Source: JBBQCW01 sp038319025
Lineage (GTDB): Bacteria > Actinomycetota > Thermoleophilia > Solirubrobacterales > Solirubrobacteraceae
Direction of reading: 5' to 3'
Length of the DNA: 64,000 nt
NCBI GenBank assembly: GCA_038319025.1
Contig: JBBQCW010000002.1
Coordinates: 62,001 to 126,000, forward strand
Shown piece by piece: positions 9,053-16,216 of this stretch; the first letter of the stretch is position 1; each line of letters begins with the position of its first letter. Both the position numbers and the translations under genes were made by a program. Below the pieces are notes generated by a model. That model made no database searches and was not told the DNA's origin. It was given only the letters and a program-made list of their open reading frames with translations.

Positions 9053-9138
9053 ACCCGGTCCAATCCGGTGATGAGCGCGCCGATGACGGCGAAGAGGCCG
9101 ACGCCGATGGCGAACATGAGGAGGTCGGAAAGTTCCAT
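9049..9138 (-). CDS. 29-residue membrane peptide upstream of kdpF
   Basis: A tiny ORF starting with ATG at 9138 and encoding MELSDLLMFAIGVGLFAVIG followed by ALITGLDRV. It has one transmembrane helix, and its stop overlaps the kdpF start by four bases (ATGA). The coupling and the strictly membrane-like composition argue that it is real. Short single-span proteins are often found just before kdpF or kdpA in other bacteria, and I infer this is one of them. Its function is not known to me. It could be a second accessory subunit. Confidence 0.65.
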   Translation of the reverse strand: MELSDLLMFAIGVGLFAVIGALITGLDRV

Positions 9139-9220
9139 GCCGACATCGTCCGACCGCGACCGTCAAGCCCGCATGGGCAAACCGGCCAGGCGCATCAAGA
9201 TGTCGTGAAGATCGAGGCGG

Positions 9221-9934
9221 TCAGGCGCTGAAGCGGTACCCGACGCCCGGATCGGTCCGGATCAGGCGTGGCTCAGGTGGGCGATCACTGCCGTCCTCTT
9301 CAGGCTCGGGCAGTTCGATCTTGCGGCGCAAGTTGGCGATGTGCGTGCGCAGCGTCTGCGTGTCGTCGGCGTACTCAGGGCCCCACACCTCGGTCAGCAA
9401 CGCGCGATGGGTCATCAGCCGCCCGCGGTTTCGGGCGAGCGTGGTCAGCAGGTCGTACTCGATCGGCGTGAGGTGAATGTCCTCCGCCCCGCGCCGGACG
9501 GCGCGAGCAGCCAGGTCGATCTGCAGGCCACCGGCCTCGATCACCGGCTCGCTGGTCGCGTCGCCGGCGCGTCGTAACGCGGCCTGCAGCCGGGCGACAA
9601 GTTCCCGCGGGGAGAACGGTTTGACCACGTAGTCGTCGGCGCCCGCTTCCAGCGCGCGCACCTTCTCGTCCTCCTCCCCCACGGCGCTGAGGACCAGAAT
9701 CGGCATCGATGACCACGTGCGGATCTCCCGGCACACGTCGATGCCGCTGCCGTCAGGCAGGACGAGGTCGAGGATCGCCGCGTCCGGCGGGTGAACCGAA
9801 GCCAAGTCGAGCGCGTCCTGCGCCGTCTGTGCGCTGACGACGTCAAAGCCTGCTTCGCGCAGCACCACGCGCAGGGCCCGGAGGATCTGCAGCTCGTCAT
9901 CGCAGACCAGGATCCGGCGGCCGCCGCCGCTCAC
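9221..9934 (-). CDS. kdpE: Response regulator KdpE (OmpR/PhoB family)
   Basis: A 237-residue response regulator. The receiver domain has the acidic pair CDDE (12-14), the phosphorylated Asp56 in AAILDLVLPDGSG and the Lys in YVVKPF. A winged-helix DNA-binding domain follows (LTPIEYDLLTTLARNRGRLMTHRALLTEVWG, TLRTHIANLRRKIE). It should activate the kdpFACB genes immediately downstream. The GTG start at 9934 overlaps the stop of the histidine kinase gene by four bases. Confidence 0.95.
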   Translation of the reverse strand: MSGGGRRILVCDDELQILRALRVVLREAGFDVVSAQTAQDALDLASVHPPDAAILDLVLPDGSGIDVCREIRTWSSMPILVLSAVGEEDEKVRALEAGADDYVVKPFSPRELVARLQAALRRAGDATSEPVIEAGGLQIDLAARAVRRGAEDIHLTPIEYDLLTTLARNRGRLMTHRALLTEVWGPEYADDTQTLRTHIANLRRKIELPEPEEDGSDRPPEPRLIRTDPGVGYRFSA

Positions 9935-11349
9935 GAGAGCACCGCCGCGTCGACGGGCAGCGGCAGCTCGGCCACGAATGTGGTGCCCTGGCCGGGGAGT
10001 GACTCCACACGCAGAACGCCGCCGTTGGCCTCGACGAAGCCGCGGGCGATGGCCAGGCCCAGCCCGGCGCCACCGTGTGACGCGGCAGGCGGGTCGGCAT
10101 CCATGCGGTAGAAAGGCGTGAAGATGCGCTCCTGCTCGGCCGCGGGGATGCCGGGGCCACGGTCGACGATCCGCACCACCAGGCGCGAGCCAGTGGCACG
10201 GGCGCGTACGGAGACCGGCTGGCCCCCGGAGTGCCGGGCGGCGTTCTCGATCAGGTTGGCGAACGCTCGCTCGAGCTGGGCGGCGTCGGCACGGACGAAC
10301 GGCAGGTCGGCGTCGATCACGTAGGACACGCGGCCGGCGCGATCACCGAGGCCGTCGACCGCTGCCCGCAGCACCTCCTCGAGCGAGCACCAGTCCGGGC
10401 GCGGCGGCGCCGAGCCGGCTTCGAGCTTGGAGAGATCGAGCAGCTTGTCGATCAGGTGGGCGAGCCGCTGGCCTTCGAGCACGACGGAGGCCGAAAGCTC
10501 CCTTCGGTCCTCATCGTCCAATGAAGGCGACCCGAGCACCTCGCCCGCTGTGACGATCGCCGTCAGCGGTGAGCGCAGATCGTGGGAGACGGCGCGCAGC
10601 ACCGCGGTCTTGACGACATCGCTGTGGCGGAGCGCGGCGGTCTCCACCACCTCGTCGCGCAACACCTCGCGGTGCAGCGCGGCCACGAGCAGCGGCTCCA
10701 GCGCCGGCACGATGCGCTCCCGGGCACGGTCCAGGTCAGCTGCGGGCAGGTCCGCCGGAAGCAGGAGCGTGCCCACTATGACTTCGCCGTCGTGCAGATC
10801 GAGTGCCGTGCGCCGAGGCCCGCCGTCGACGATGCCGCGCTCCACGGCCGCGGACGGGCTGTCGAGCGCGCGCGCGATCCGCTGTGCGGTGAGCCCGAGC
10901 CCTTCATCCAGGTCGTCGTCGCCCAGCAACAGCCGAGCCATCTCGGCGGCCAGGTCTGCTTCGCGGCGGCGCGCCTGAGCCTCCGCCGCCCGCACGCGAG
11001 CCAGATCGGCGACGGCGCCCGAGGCCACCGCGACGACCAGCAGGGTGCCCAGGGCCACGAGGTTCTCGCTCTGGGCGATCGTGAAGCGGCCGGTCGGCGG
11101 AATGTGGAACCAGTTGAAGGCGCCGGCGCTGAGTACCGCAGCGATGACCCCGAGCCACAGCCCCCAGTAGGTGGAGGCCACCAGCACGACGAGTAGGTAG
11201 AGGACCCCCAGAGACGCCCGCGGCGCGACGTCAGACAAAGGGAATACGAGCGCGGTTGTCGTCGTGACGCCCGCCACGACGACAAGCAACCCGACCGCGT
11301 TCGACGGCCGGCGCTCGCGCAGCAACCACGGCTCGCGTCGATCGTCCAT
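9931..11349 (-). CDS. kdpD: KdpD C-terminal half: membrane sensor histidine kinase
   Basis: A 472-residue histidine kinase corresponding to the C-terminal half of KdpD. A DUF4118 membrane domain with four hydrophobic helices (about 18-115) is followed by a GAF-like region, a HisKA domain with the phospho-acceptor His256 in VSHDLRSPLTAI, and an ATPase domain (IENAARHSGG, DRGPGIP, GGAGLGLAI). The KdpD/Usp sensor half is a separate gene at 3430-4560. A TAGTCT hexamer seven bases upstream of the ATG overlaps the promoter of the divergent gene. The frame is open further upstream, but only as a shadow. Confidence 0.93.
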   Translation of the reverse strand: MDDRREPWLLRERRPSNAVGLLVVVAGVTTTTALVFPLSDVAPRASLGVLYLLVVLVASTYWGLWLGVIAAVLSAGAFNWFHIPPTGRFTIAQSENLVALGTLLVVAVASGAVADLARVRAAEAQARRREADLAAEMARLLLGDDDLDEGLGLTAQRIARALDSPSAAVERGIVDGGPRRTALDLHDGEVIVGTLLLPADLPAADLDRARERIVPALEPLLVAALHREVLRDEVVETAALRHSDVVKTAVLRAVSHDLRSPLTAIVTAGEVLGSPSLDDEDRRELSASVVLEGQRLAHLIDKLLDLSKLEAGSAPPRPDWCSLEEVLRAAVDGLGDRAGRVSYVIDADLPFVRADAAQLERAFANLIENAARHSGGQPVSVRARATGSRLVVRIVDRGPGIPAAEQERIFTPFYRMDADPPAASHGGAGLGLAIARGFVEANGGVLRVESLPGQGTTFVAELPLPVDAAVLS

Positions 11350-11356
11350 GGCGATG

Positions 11357-11366
11357 AGACTAGACT
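11357..11366. promoter_or_regulatory. Overlapping divergent -10 elements
   Basis: TAGTCT (minus, 11362-11357) serves the histidine kinase at 11349 and TAGACT (plus, 11361-11366) serves the Ddn-like gene at 11374. Each is seven bases from its start codon, and the hexamers share two bases. Confidence 0.6.
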
Positions 11367-11373
11367 CCGACCC

Positions 11374-11829
11374 GTGCCCGCACGCGCAGCTGCCCCACCC
11401 GGTTCGTTCGGCATCAAGATGCAGACCGTATTCACTCGGGTCAACACGCTTGTGTACTGCATGAGTGGAGGGCGCATCGGCGGCACATACGCGGGGAGTC
11501 CCATTCTCCTCCTCGATCATGTGGGACGCAAATCCGGGCAATCGAGAACGACGCCGCTGTGCTACCTCGAAGACGGCGAGGATCTCGTAATCGTCGGCTC
11601 ACGATCAGGGTCGGACGCCACCCCGGCGTGGTGGCTGAACCTGCAGGCCGCACCACGTACGCGAGTACAGGTCGGCAAGCAGCAACGCGACGTCGTCGCC
11701 TGCCAGGCCAGCCCGGAGGAGAAGGCCCGCCTGTGGCCCAAGCTCGTGGCCATGAGCCCTGACTTCGCCGTGTACCAAGAGCGCACAACCCGGGACATCC
11801 CGGTGATTCTGCTCTCGCCCGCCGTCTGA
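11374..11829 (+). CDS. Deazaflavin (F420)-dependent nitroreductase family protein
   Basis: A 151-residue split beta-barrel protein of the Ddn/FDOR-A type (F420H2-dependent oxidoreductases of actinobacteria). Typical features are an N-terminal amphipathic helix (IKMQTVFTRVNTLVY), LLLDHVGRKSGQSRTTPLCY, DLVIVGSRSGSDATPAWWLNLQAAP and the late WPKLVAMSPDFAVYQERTTRDIPVILL. The substrate is unknown. GTG at 11374 is preceded by TAGACT at 11361-11366. It is followed two bases later by a DUF429 gene on the same strand. Confidence 0.88.
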   Translation: MPARAAAPPGSFGIKMQTVFTRVNTLVYCMSGGRIGGTYAGSPILLLDHVGRKSGQSRTTPLCYLEDGEDLVIVGSRSGSDATPAWWLNLQAAPRTRVQVGKQQRDVVACQASPEEKARLWPKLVAMSPDFAVYQERTTRDIPVILLSPAV

Positions 11830-11831
11830 CC

Positions 11832-12647
11832 ATGAGGTTCTTGGGGGTTGACCTCGCCTGGGGCGAGGGCTCACCCGACAAGCCGGCAAACCAGAGCGGC
11901 GTCGTCGCTCTCGAACCAGGCGGCCGGATCATGGATGCGGGCTGGACCGTCGGGCTCGACGAGACCGTGGCGTGGGTAGACGGGCACGCCGCGGACCAGA
12001 CTCTGCTCTTCGTTGACGCGCCGCTGCTCGTCGAGAACCCCACCGGTCAGCGCTTGGCCGAACGCCAAGTCGGGCAGCGGTACGGTCGATGGTGGGTGTC
12101 GGCCAACTCGACGAACTTGAACTCACGGTGGCTGGCCGGGGTGCGGCTGCGCGAGCGCCTGGAGCAGTCCGGGTGGAACTACGACGACGGGCTCGACGGG
12201 CCACCAGTCAGCGGCCGGAAGATGAGTGAGTGCTACCCGTACACCACGATCGTAGGGGCGGCGGAGCTCGGGTACGACGACAAACGGCCTGCCTACAAGC
12301 GTGCGCCCAAGGGCATGAAAGCAGCGGAAGCGTGGCCGCTCCGCACCGCCGCGTGTGACGAACTGATCCGACGCGTCGCCGCGCTCTCCGCTTGCGACCC
12401 GCCGATAGACCTGCGCTCCCATGACGTGACCGCGGCTCTCGTAAGTACGCCGTCACCGCGGGACGCGGCCGCGTACAAGCAACGCGAGGACCTCTTGGAC
12501 GCCGCCATCTGCGCGTGGACCGCAGCGCTTTGGCACCGCTTCGGCGCGGAGCGCTGCCAAGTTCTCGGCGTCGACCTGACCACTCCCACCGCACGACCAA
12601 TCGCGTCGATCATCGCCCCGTGTCGTAAGGAGCAGCGCCCTGGTTGA
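11832..12647 (+). CDS. DUF429 family protein (predicted RNase H-like fold)
   Basis: A 271-residue DUF429 protein starting MRFLGVDLAWGEG, the hallmark first strand with an Asp that aligns with RNase H-fold active sites. Further conserved elements are FVDAPLLVENPTGQRLAERQVGQRY, SECYPYTTIV and SHDVTAALV. The family is sometimes described as a predicted nuclease, but its activity is not established. The gene starts two bases after the Ddn-like gene stop, so the two probably share a transcript. Confidence 0.85.
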   Translation: MRFLGVDLAWGEGSPDKPANQSGVVALEPGGRIMDAGWTVGLDETVAWVDGHAADQTLLFVDAPLLVENPTGQRLAERQVGQRYGRWWVSANSTNLNSRWLAGVRLRERLEQSGWNYDDGLDGPPVSGRKMSECYPYTTIVGAAELGYDDKRPAYKRAPKGMKAAEAWPLRTAACDELIRRVAALSACDPPIDLRSHDVTAALVSTPSPRDAAAYKQREDLLDAAICAWTAALWHRFGAERCQVLGVDLTTPTARPIASIIAPCRKEQRPG

Positions 12648-12897
12648 GGTCTGGCGGCGCGGGGGCGGGCGGGCTGAGCGGCTACCCGCGGACTATCAGG
12701 AGCGTCGTGATCAAGTAGGAGCGTCCGGACATGGAGGTTGGCGAGCGTACTGGCACGGCGTGCTGGATTAGGCGCTTTGCGGCTCAGGGCAGAAGCGGCC
12801 TCACCTCTGAATCTTTGGTGATTCATGGACCCGGGAGGTCCAAAACCAACCATGGTTCGACGGGCCGAGCGTCCCGCGTCCCTTTCAATCTGTCGAG
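12648..12897. other. 250-base non-coding gap between convergent genes
   Basis: No credible gene. It contains two adjacent small inverted repeats, TGAATC-N6-GATTCA (12808-12825) and GGACC-N5-GGTCC (12827-12841). The second is followed by AAAACC, which could be a weak terminator for the DUF429 gene. ACCATGGT near 12850 is a further short palindrome. No tRNA, insertion sequence or attachment site could be recognised. Confidence 0.4.
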
Positions 12898-13290
12898 CTA
12901 CGCGCGTGCGCTACTGGCCAGGTAGACGGCGGTGGCTATCGAAGCGACCACGAGCGCGATGGTGATCAGCAGTGGCGCCATCGAGTGGTGTGTGCAGTGC
13001 TCGACACCGCCAACGCTGTGACACGTGGTTCGGTTGCCGGCGGCAGCGAACAGGAACGGTATGGCGGCGAGGCCGCCGGGAATGACGAGCGTGCCAAGCC
13101 ATTTTTGCGGCGTCGTCCAGGCTTTGGAGCGCCACAGACAAAACACGCCGACGAACCATCCGATGAGCAGTAGAAATCCGCCCAGTGGAAGGAGAAGAAT
13201 CGCTGCCCCCTCGAGTGTGCCCAGTCGGCGGGTGGGTTGTTGGGAGTGCTCCTCGTCGGGCATGCCGACGAAGGTGGCGCCGCTGCTCAT
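12898..13290 (-). CDS. Small integral membrane protein of unknown function
   Basis: A 130-residue protein with a hydrophilic N-terminus (about 25 residues) and three to four hydrophobic segments: GAAILLLPLGGFLLLIGWFVGVFCLW, LGTLVIPGGLAAIPFLFAAAG and PLLITIALVVASIATAVYLA. A small loop between the last two carries CHSVGGVEHCTHH, two cysteines and three histidines that could form a disulfide or bind metal. I do not recognise the family. A TAGAGT hexamer at 13297-13302 lies six bases before the ATG, supporting this start. Confidence 0.65.
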   Translation of the reverse strand: MSSGATFVGMPDEEHSQQPTRRLGTLEGAAILLLPLGGFLLLIGWFVGVFCLWRSKAWTTPQKWLGTLVIPGGLAAIPFLFAAAGNRTTCHSVGGVEHCTHHSMAPLLITIALVVASIATAVYLASSARA

Positions 13291-13296
13291 CAGCCG

Positions 13297-13302
13297 ACTC
13301 TA
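13297..13302 (-). promoter_or_regulatory. -10 hexamer TAGAGT, leaderless type
   Basis: Six bases before the ATG at 13290. Confidence 0.45.
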
Positions 13303-13335
13303 GCCGCCGGCCAGGAGAGCCGACCGGTCCAGCCC

Positions 13336-14409
13336 TCAGGGCGCGATTCGCACCGGGTGCGAGTAGCGCGTGACGAAGTTACCGCCGGCGTTGAAGCCGT
13401 TGGCGCCGCACACAAACCGCTTGCCGCGGTCCAAGTTCTTCACCCGGTACCGGCCCGCGCGGGCGGGCCGCTGCTCCAGGAATTGCCCGGTCGGGCTGAC
13501 CGACTCCAAGTCCCACACCGTCTGGGTGGGCCGGTCCTGCCAGCGCACCTCGCAGCGCAGGACCGCACCGACGCGCCCGTGCCCTTGCAACACCGGCAGT
13601 CCGGCCGCGTACGGAGTCCAAACCGGACGCGGAGTCAGCGCAAACGTGCGTCCGCGAACTGCGTCCCCGTAGACGTCGCCGTGAGCGGACCCGCACTCCT
13701 CGCCGCCGCTGACGGTGCCCACCTCGTAGGGGATGCCGTCCTTGACGGCCAGCAGCGGGCCGCCGCTGTCGCCGTGGCAGGTGGACACGAACGTGCCGAG
13801 CGCCTGGGGGTCCGCCGGCGCCAGCGGATCCAAGGTGCACAGCGACCAGTCCTGCTGGAAGGTGTCGCCGATCACCCCGCCGCAGCGGGCGTCGGGCGCG
13901 ATCTTCTCAACCCCGGACCGGAAGATGAGGTCGCGCGGTAGCTGCCCGTCAACGGGCACGCCGCGGCCGATGATGGTCACCGCCTGCCCGGGCGCGGTGA
14001 GCCCATCAGCGGCGGTCGCCAACTTGATCGGCGTGACGTCCGTCACCGGCTGATCGAGCTGCAGCACCATCAGATCGGCAGGGCCCAAGCCGTAGCCGCC
14101 GCCCGGCCCCTGCTCCCAGTGGACGTAAACCGGGTGCTTGGCGATACGGACGATGTGCCGCAACTCCTCCTGTGGCCCGACGCGCACGGTGCGAGCCAGG
14201 TCCGTGACGACGTCGCAGTGAGCGGCGGTGAGCACCCGGTCGGGCGCAATGAGCGCGCCGCCGCAGTGTGTGCCGCCGCCGACCTGGGTGTAGAACGGAT
14301 AGTCGGCCACGCTGGCGGTGCTACCGGCGACGATCGCGCTTGCCCCGGAGGGGAACGCGGCGGCGGCAAGCACGGCGAGGATCGGGAGGCTCCGGAGCGG
14401 ACGGCGCAT
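13336..14409 (-). CDS. Secreted trypsin-like serine protease (S1 family)
   Basis: A 357-residue exported protease. A signal peptide (to about residue 25, ending ASA) is directly followed by IVAGS, which resembles the mature N-terminus of trypsins. The catalytic triad is visible: His64 in LTAAHC, Asp112 in ADLMVLQL and Ser215 in CHGDSGGPLL. The family norm is CQGDSGGP, so His replaces Gln at one position. Paired cysteines are consistent with S1 disulfides. About 100 extra residues (from ~255) form a C-terminal beta-rich extension. TAGATT at 14416-14421 lies six bases before the start. Confidence 0.92.
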   Translation of the reverse strand: MRRPLRSLPILAVLAAAAFPSGASAIVAGSTASVADYPFYTQVGGGTHCGGALIAPDRVLTAAHCDVVTDLARTVRVGPQEELRHIVRIAKHPVYVHWEQGPGGGYGLGPADLMVLQLDQPVTDVTPIKLATAADGLTAPGQAVTIIGRGVPVDGQLPRDLIFRSGVEKIAPDARCGGVIGDTFQQDWSLCTLDPLAPADPQALGTFVSTCHGDSGGPLLAVKDGIPYEVGTVSGGEECGSAHGDVYGDAVRGRTFALTPRPVWTPYAAGLPVLQGHGRVGAVLRCEVRWQDRPTQTVWDLESVSPTGQFLEQRPARAGRYRVKNLDRGKRFVCGANGFNAGGNFVTRYSHPVRIAP

Positions 14410-14415
14410 CGAGCG

Positions 14416-14421
14416 AATCTA
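14416..14421 (-). promoter_or_regulatory. -10 hexamer TAGATT, leaderless type
   Basis: Six bases before the protease start at 14409. Confidence 0.5.
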
Positions 14422-14495
14422 GCGCCCGGGCGGTCGACGGAACGCCGATTGGCGCACAGTCGTCCGGATCTCCGGAATGGATCGAGCCGCAACAG

Positions 14496-14501
14496 TAGGC
14501 T
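14496..14501 (+). promoter_or_regulatory. -10 hexamer TAGGCT, leaderless type
   Basis: Seven bases before GTG 14509. Confidence 0.45.
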
Positions 14502-14508
14502 CGCGCTG

Positions 14509-14748
14509 GTGAACGACGACGATGACAGCCAGATCAAGTGGTCGGTGGCGACCGAGTGGGTCTTGGGCCTGCTGTTGGTCGGGCAAGCGACGGAGTGGCT
14601 ATTCCACGAAGTGGCAACAGTCTGGGCTTGGGTTCTGGTCGCACCGCTCGCGGTGTGTTGCTGGGCGGTGACGCGTCTCGTGATGTGGTGCATTAGGCCC
14701 GCGGGGCGTGCGTTGGGAGAACGAATGCACCGGGCAGGCCATTTCTAG
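14509..14748 (+). CDS. 79-residue membrane protein of unknown function
   Basis: A GTG-initiated ORF beginning VNDDDDSQIKWSVATEWVLG with two hydrophobic segments (WVLGLLLVGQATEWLF and VWAWVLVAPLAVCCWAVTRLVMW) and a basic C-terminus. The GTG is preceded at seven bases by TAGGCT (14496-14501), a pattern shared with many genes of this window. This is the main reason to accept it and this start. No family recognised. It is followed 34 bases later by a similarly organised small membrane ORF. Confidence 0.5.
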   Translation: MNDDDDSQIKWSVATEWVLGLLLVGQATEWLFHEVATVWAWVLVAPLAVCCWAVTRLVMWCIRPAGRALGERMHRAGHF

Positions 14749-14769
14749 ACCGCGCGTTGGTCGTGCGTC

Positions 14770-14775
14770 TAGGCT
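14770..14775 (+). promoter_or_regulatory. -10 hexamer TAGGCT, leaderless type
   Basis: Seven bases before ATG 14783. Confidence 0.45.
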
Positions 14776-14782
14776 TGCGCTC

Positions 14783-15010
14783 ATGGATCCGGTCCGCTGG
14801 CGTTGGAGCCTCGCATCCCACGCGATGTTGGTCGTCATGGGGCTAATCCTTCTCTTGGATGATGACTCCACCTTTGGCGTCGTCATCGCCAGTACCGCCA
14901 TCATGGTCGGCGCCGTTCTGTTCACCGCAGTACTCACTCGCCACTACCCGTTCTGGTGGAGGCGGGTTAGGTGCACTGCCCAGCGACGACACCCTCAGGA
15001 CTCTTGGTGA
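14783..15010 (+). CDS. 75-residue membrane protein of unknown function
   Basis: The ORF begins MDPVRWRWSLASHAMLVVMG and contains two hydrophobic helices separated by the acidic turn DDDS, with a basic C-terminal tail (WWRRVRCTAQRRH). The start is supported by TAGGCT at 14770-14775, seven bases upstream. Size and topology resemble the preceding 79-residue protein, but the sequences do not obviously align. Function unknown. Confidence 0.5.
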   Translation: MDPVRWRWSLASHAMLVVMGLILLLDDDSTFGVVIASTAIMVGAVLFTAVLTRHYPFWWRRVRCTAQRRHPQDSW

Positions 15011-15143
15011 TCTACGCCCGCTGGGTGGGCGTAAACGACCACGGTCCCCGCGACCTGGTACCGGCGAGCCCCAGCGTGCCGCTTCCGCGTGAACCGAGCC
15101 TTCTCTTTCTCGCCCAAAGGTGAAGGGGAGCGGCGGCTGCGTC

Positions 15144-15149
15144 TAGTCT
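15144..15149 (+). promoter_or_regulatory. -10 hexamer TAGTCT, leaderless type
   Basis: Six bases before GTG 15156. Confidence 0.5.
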
Positions 15150-15155
15150 GCTCTG

Positions 15156-16121
15156 GTGTCGTGCCCGCTAGAAGAGAACGCAGCTCAAGGGCTTAGAGCC
15201 CTTCGCAGTCTGCGCCGATCTGCGCGGAGGTTTCCGGCGGTGAGCTCCGGGGTCGCCATCGCAGCATTGCTGACGGGCTGTGGTTCCGGTGCGCCCAAGC
15301 CGCTGGACATTCCGAGCCGTAACGAAGCGAAGCCATCCGTGCCGGTGGGGTACCCGGACCCCACCGCCGCAGAGAGGGCGCAGAATCGCCGCGACGCCCG
15401 CTACTTGGATGTCGTGCGTGCCCCGGGTCCTAATCGCGTCGTGCGCACGCCGATCGCCTACATGAATCGCTGGCATGGCACAAGCCTCGACTTGGGGTTT
15501 TTGCTGAAAGGCAGGCTGCTGTGGCCCGGGGTGAGTGTACGAGCGGCCGGCGTCGGCCCGGCGGTTCCCATCCCAGGCTCGTATGGCATGACATACGGCT
15601 TGGGCTCCTGGTGCTACACCAAGCAGATCGACCCCGCCGGTGGGCGTTCGCATCGGCGGCTTCAGAGGCTTCGCTACGGCCAAGAGATTCCCGTCGAGGT
15701 CCACTGGTTCGGCCGGTCGGGCCCTGGCGCTCGCCAGACGTTCCACGTGCGGTTGCGTCGAGGCACCGAGCACCTTGACCGCTTGCTTGAGCGTGCGGGG
15801 TGCGAGCTTATCGGCGAGGAGGGGCCTATCGCCAAGGCGGGCGAGCACAAGAGGCCGCGCAGGCCGGTGACAGCGGCGACGCCGAAATCCTGCGGGAACC
15901 AAGACTCCCTGATCGCGTTCCACATCATCAGTCGATATGTGTCCTGCGCGGAGGCCATCCTCATCGTGCACACCTGGAACGACACGGTGTGGCAAGGCGG
16001 AGGCAACGGTACCGTCCTTGGACTTCACTGCCACGACCGGCCGACCGGTGAAGAGTCTCAGCTCATCCGCTGCATTGACAAACACCGGCGCGTGGTGCGC
16101 TGGACCAGCCAAAAGATCTAG
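15156..16121 (+). CDS. Putative lipoprotein of unknown function
   Basis: A 321-residue protein with an arginine-rich N-terminus, a hydrophobic stretch and a lipobox LLTGC around residue 41, suggesting a lipid-anchored extracellular protein. The mature part is basic and has scattered cysteines (GSWCYTK, GCELIGEEG, KSCGNQD, YVSCAEA, LHCHD, IRCIDK) that could form disulfides. I recognise no domain. GTG at 15156 is preceded at six bases by TAGTCT (15144-15149). A shorter start at 15240 would leave a weak signal peptide. Confidence 0.6.
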   Translation: MSCPLEENAAQGLRALRSLRRSARRFPAVSSGVAIAALLTGCGSGAPKPLDIPSRNEAKPSVPVGYPDPTAAERAQNRRDARYLDVVRAPGPNRVVRTPIAYMNRWHGTSLDLGFLLKGRLLWPGVSVRAAGVGPAVPIPGSYGMTYGLGSWCYTKQIDPAGGRSHRRLQRLRYGQEIPVEVHWFGRSGPGARQTFHVRLRRGTEHLDRLLERAGCELIGEEGPIAKAGEHKRPRRPVTAATPKSCGNQDSLIAFHIISRYVSCAEAILIVHTWNDTVWQGGGNGTVLGLHCHDRPTGEESQLIRCIDKHRRVVRWTSQKI

Positions 16122-16160
16122 CAGCTCGCAGCCCAGAGACCGGTAGCCACCAAGCGGGCA

Positions 16161-16188
16161 GCTTCTGCTCCTCGCGCGAAGTAGAAGC
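16161..16188. terminator. Hairpin between convergent genes
   Basis: GCTTCTGCT and AGTAGAAGC pair over nine positions (one G-U) around a ten-base loop. It lies between the stops of the lipoprotein gene and the propeller-like gene, so it could terminate both. There is no T tract, as is common in GC-rich actinobacteria. Confidence 0.45.
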
Positions 16189-16216
16189 GCCCAACAGCCG
16201 GCCCAGACCCACCGTT

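Noticed and set aside
12846..12880. tRNA-like GGTTCGA run
   Set aside because: No acceptor, D-arm or anticodon stem could be folded around it.
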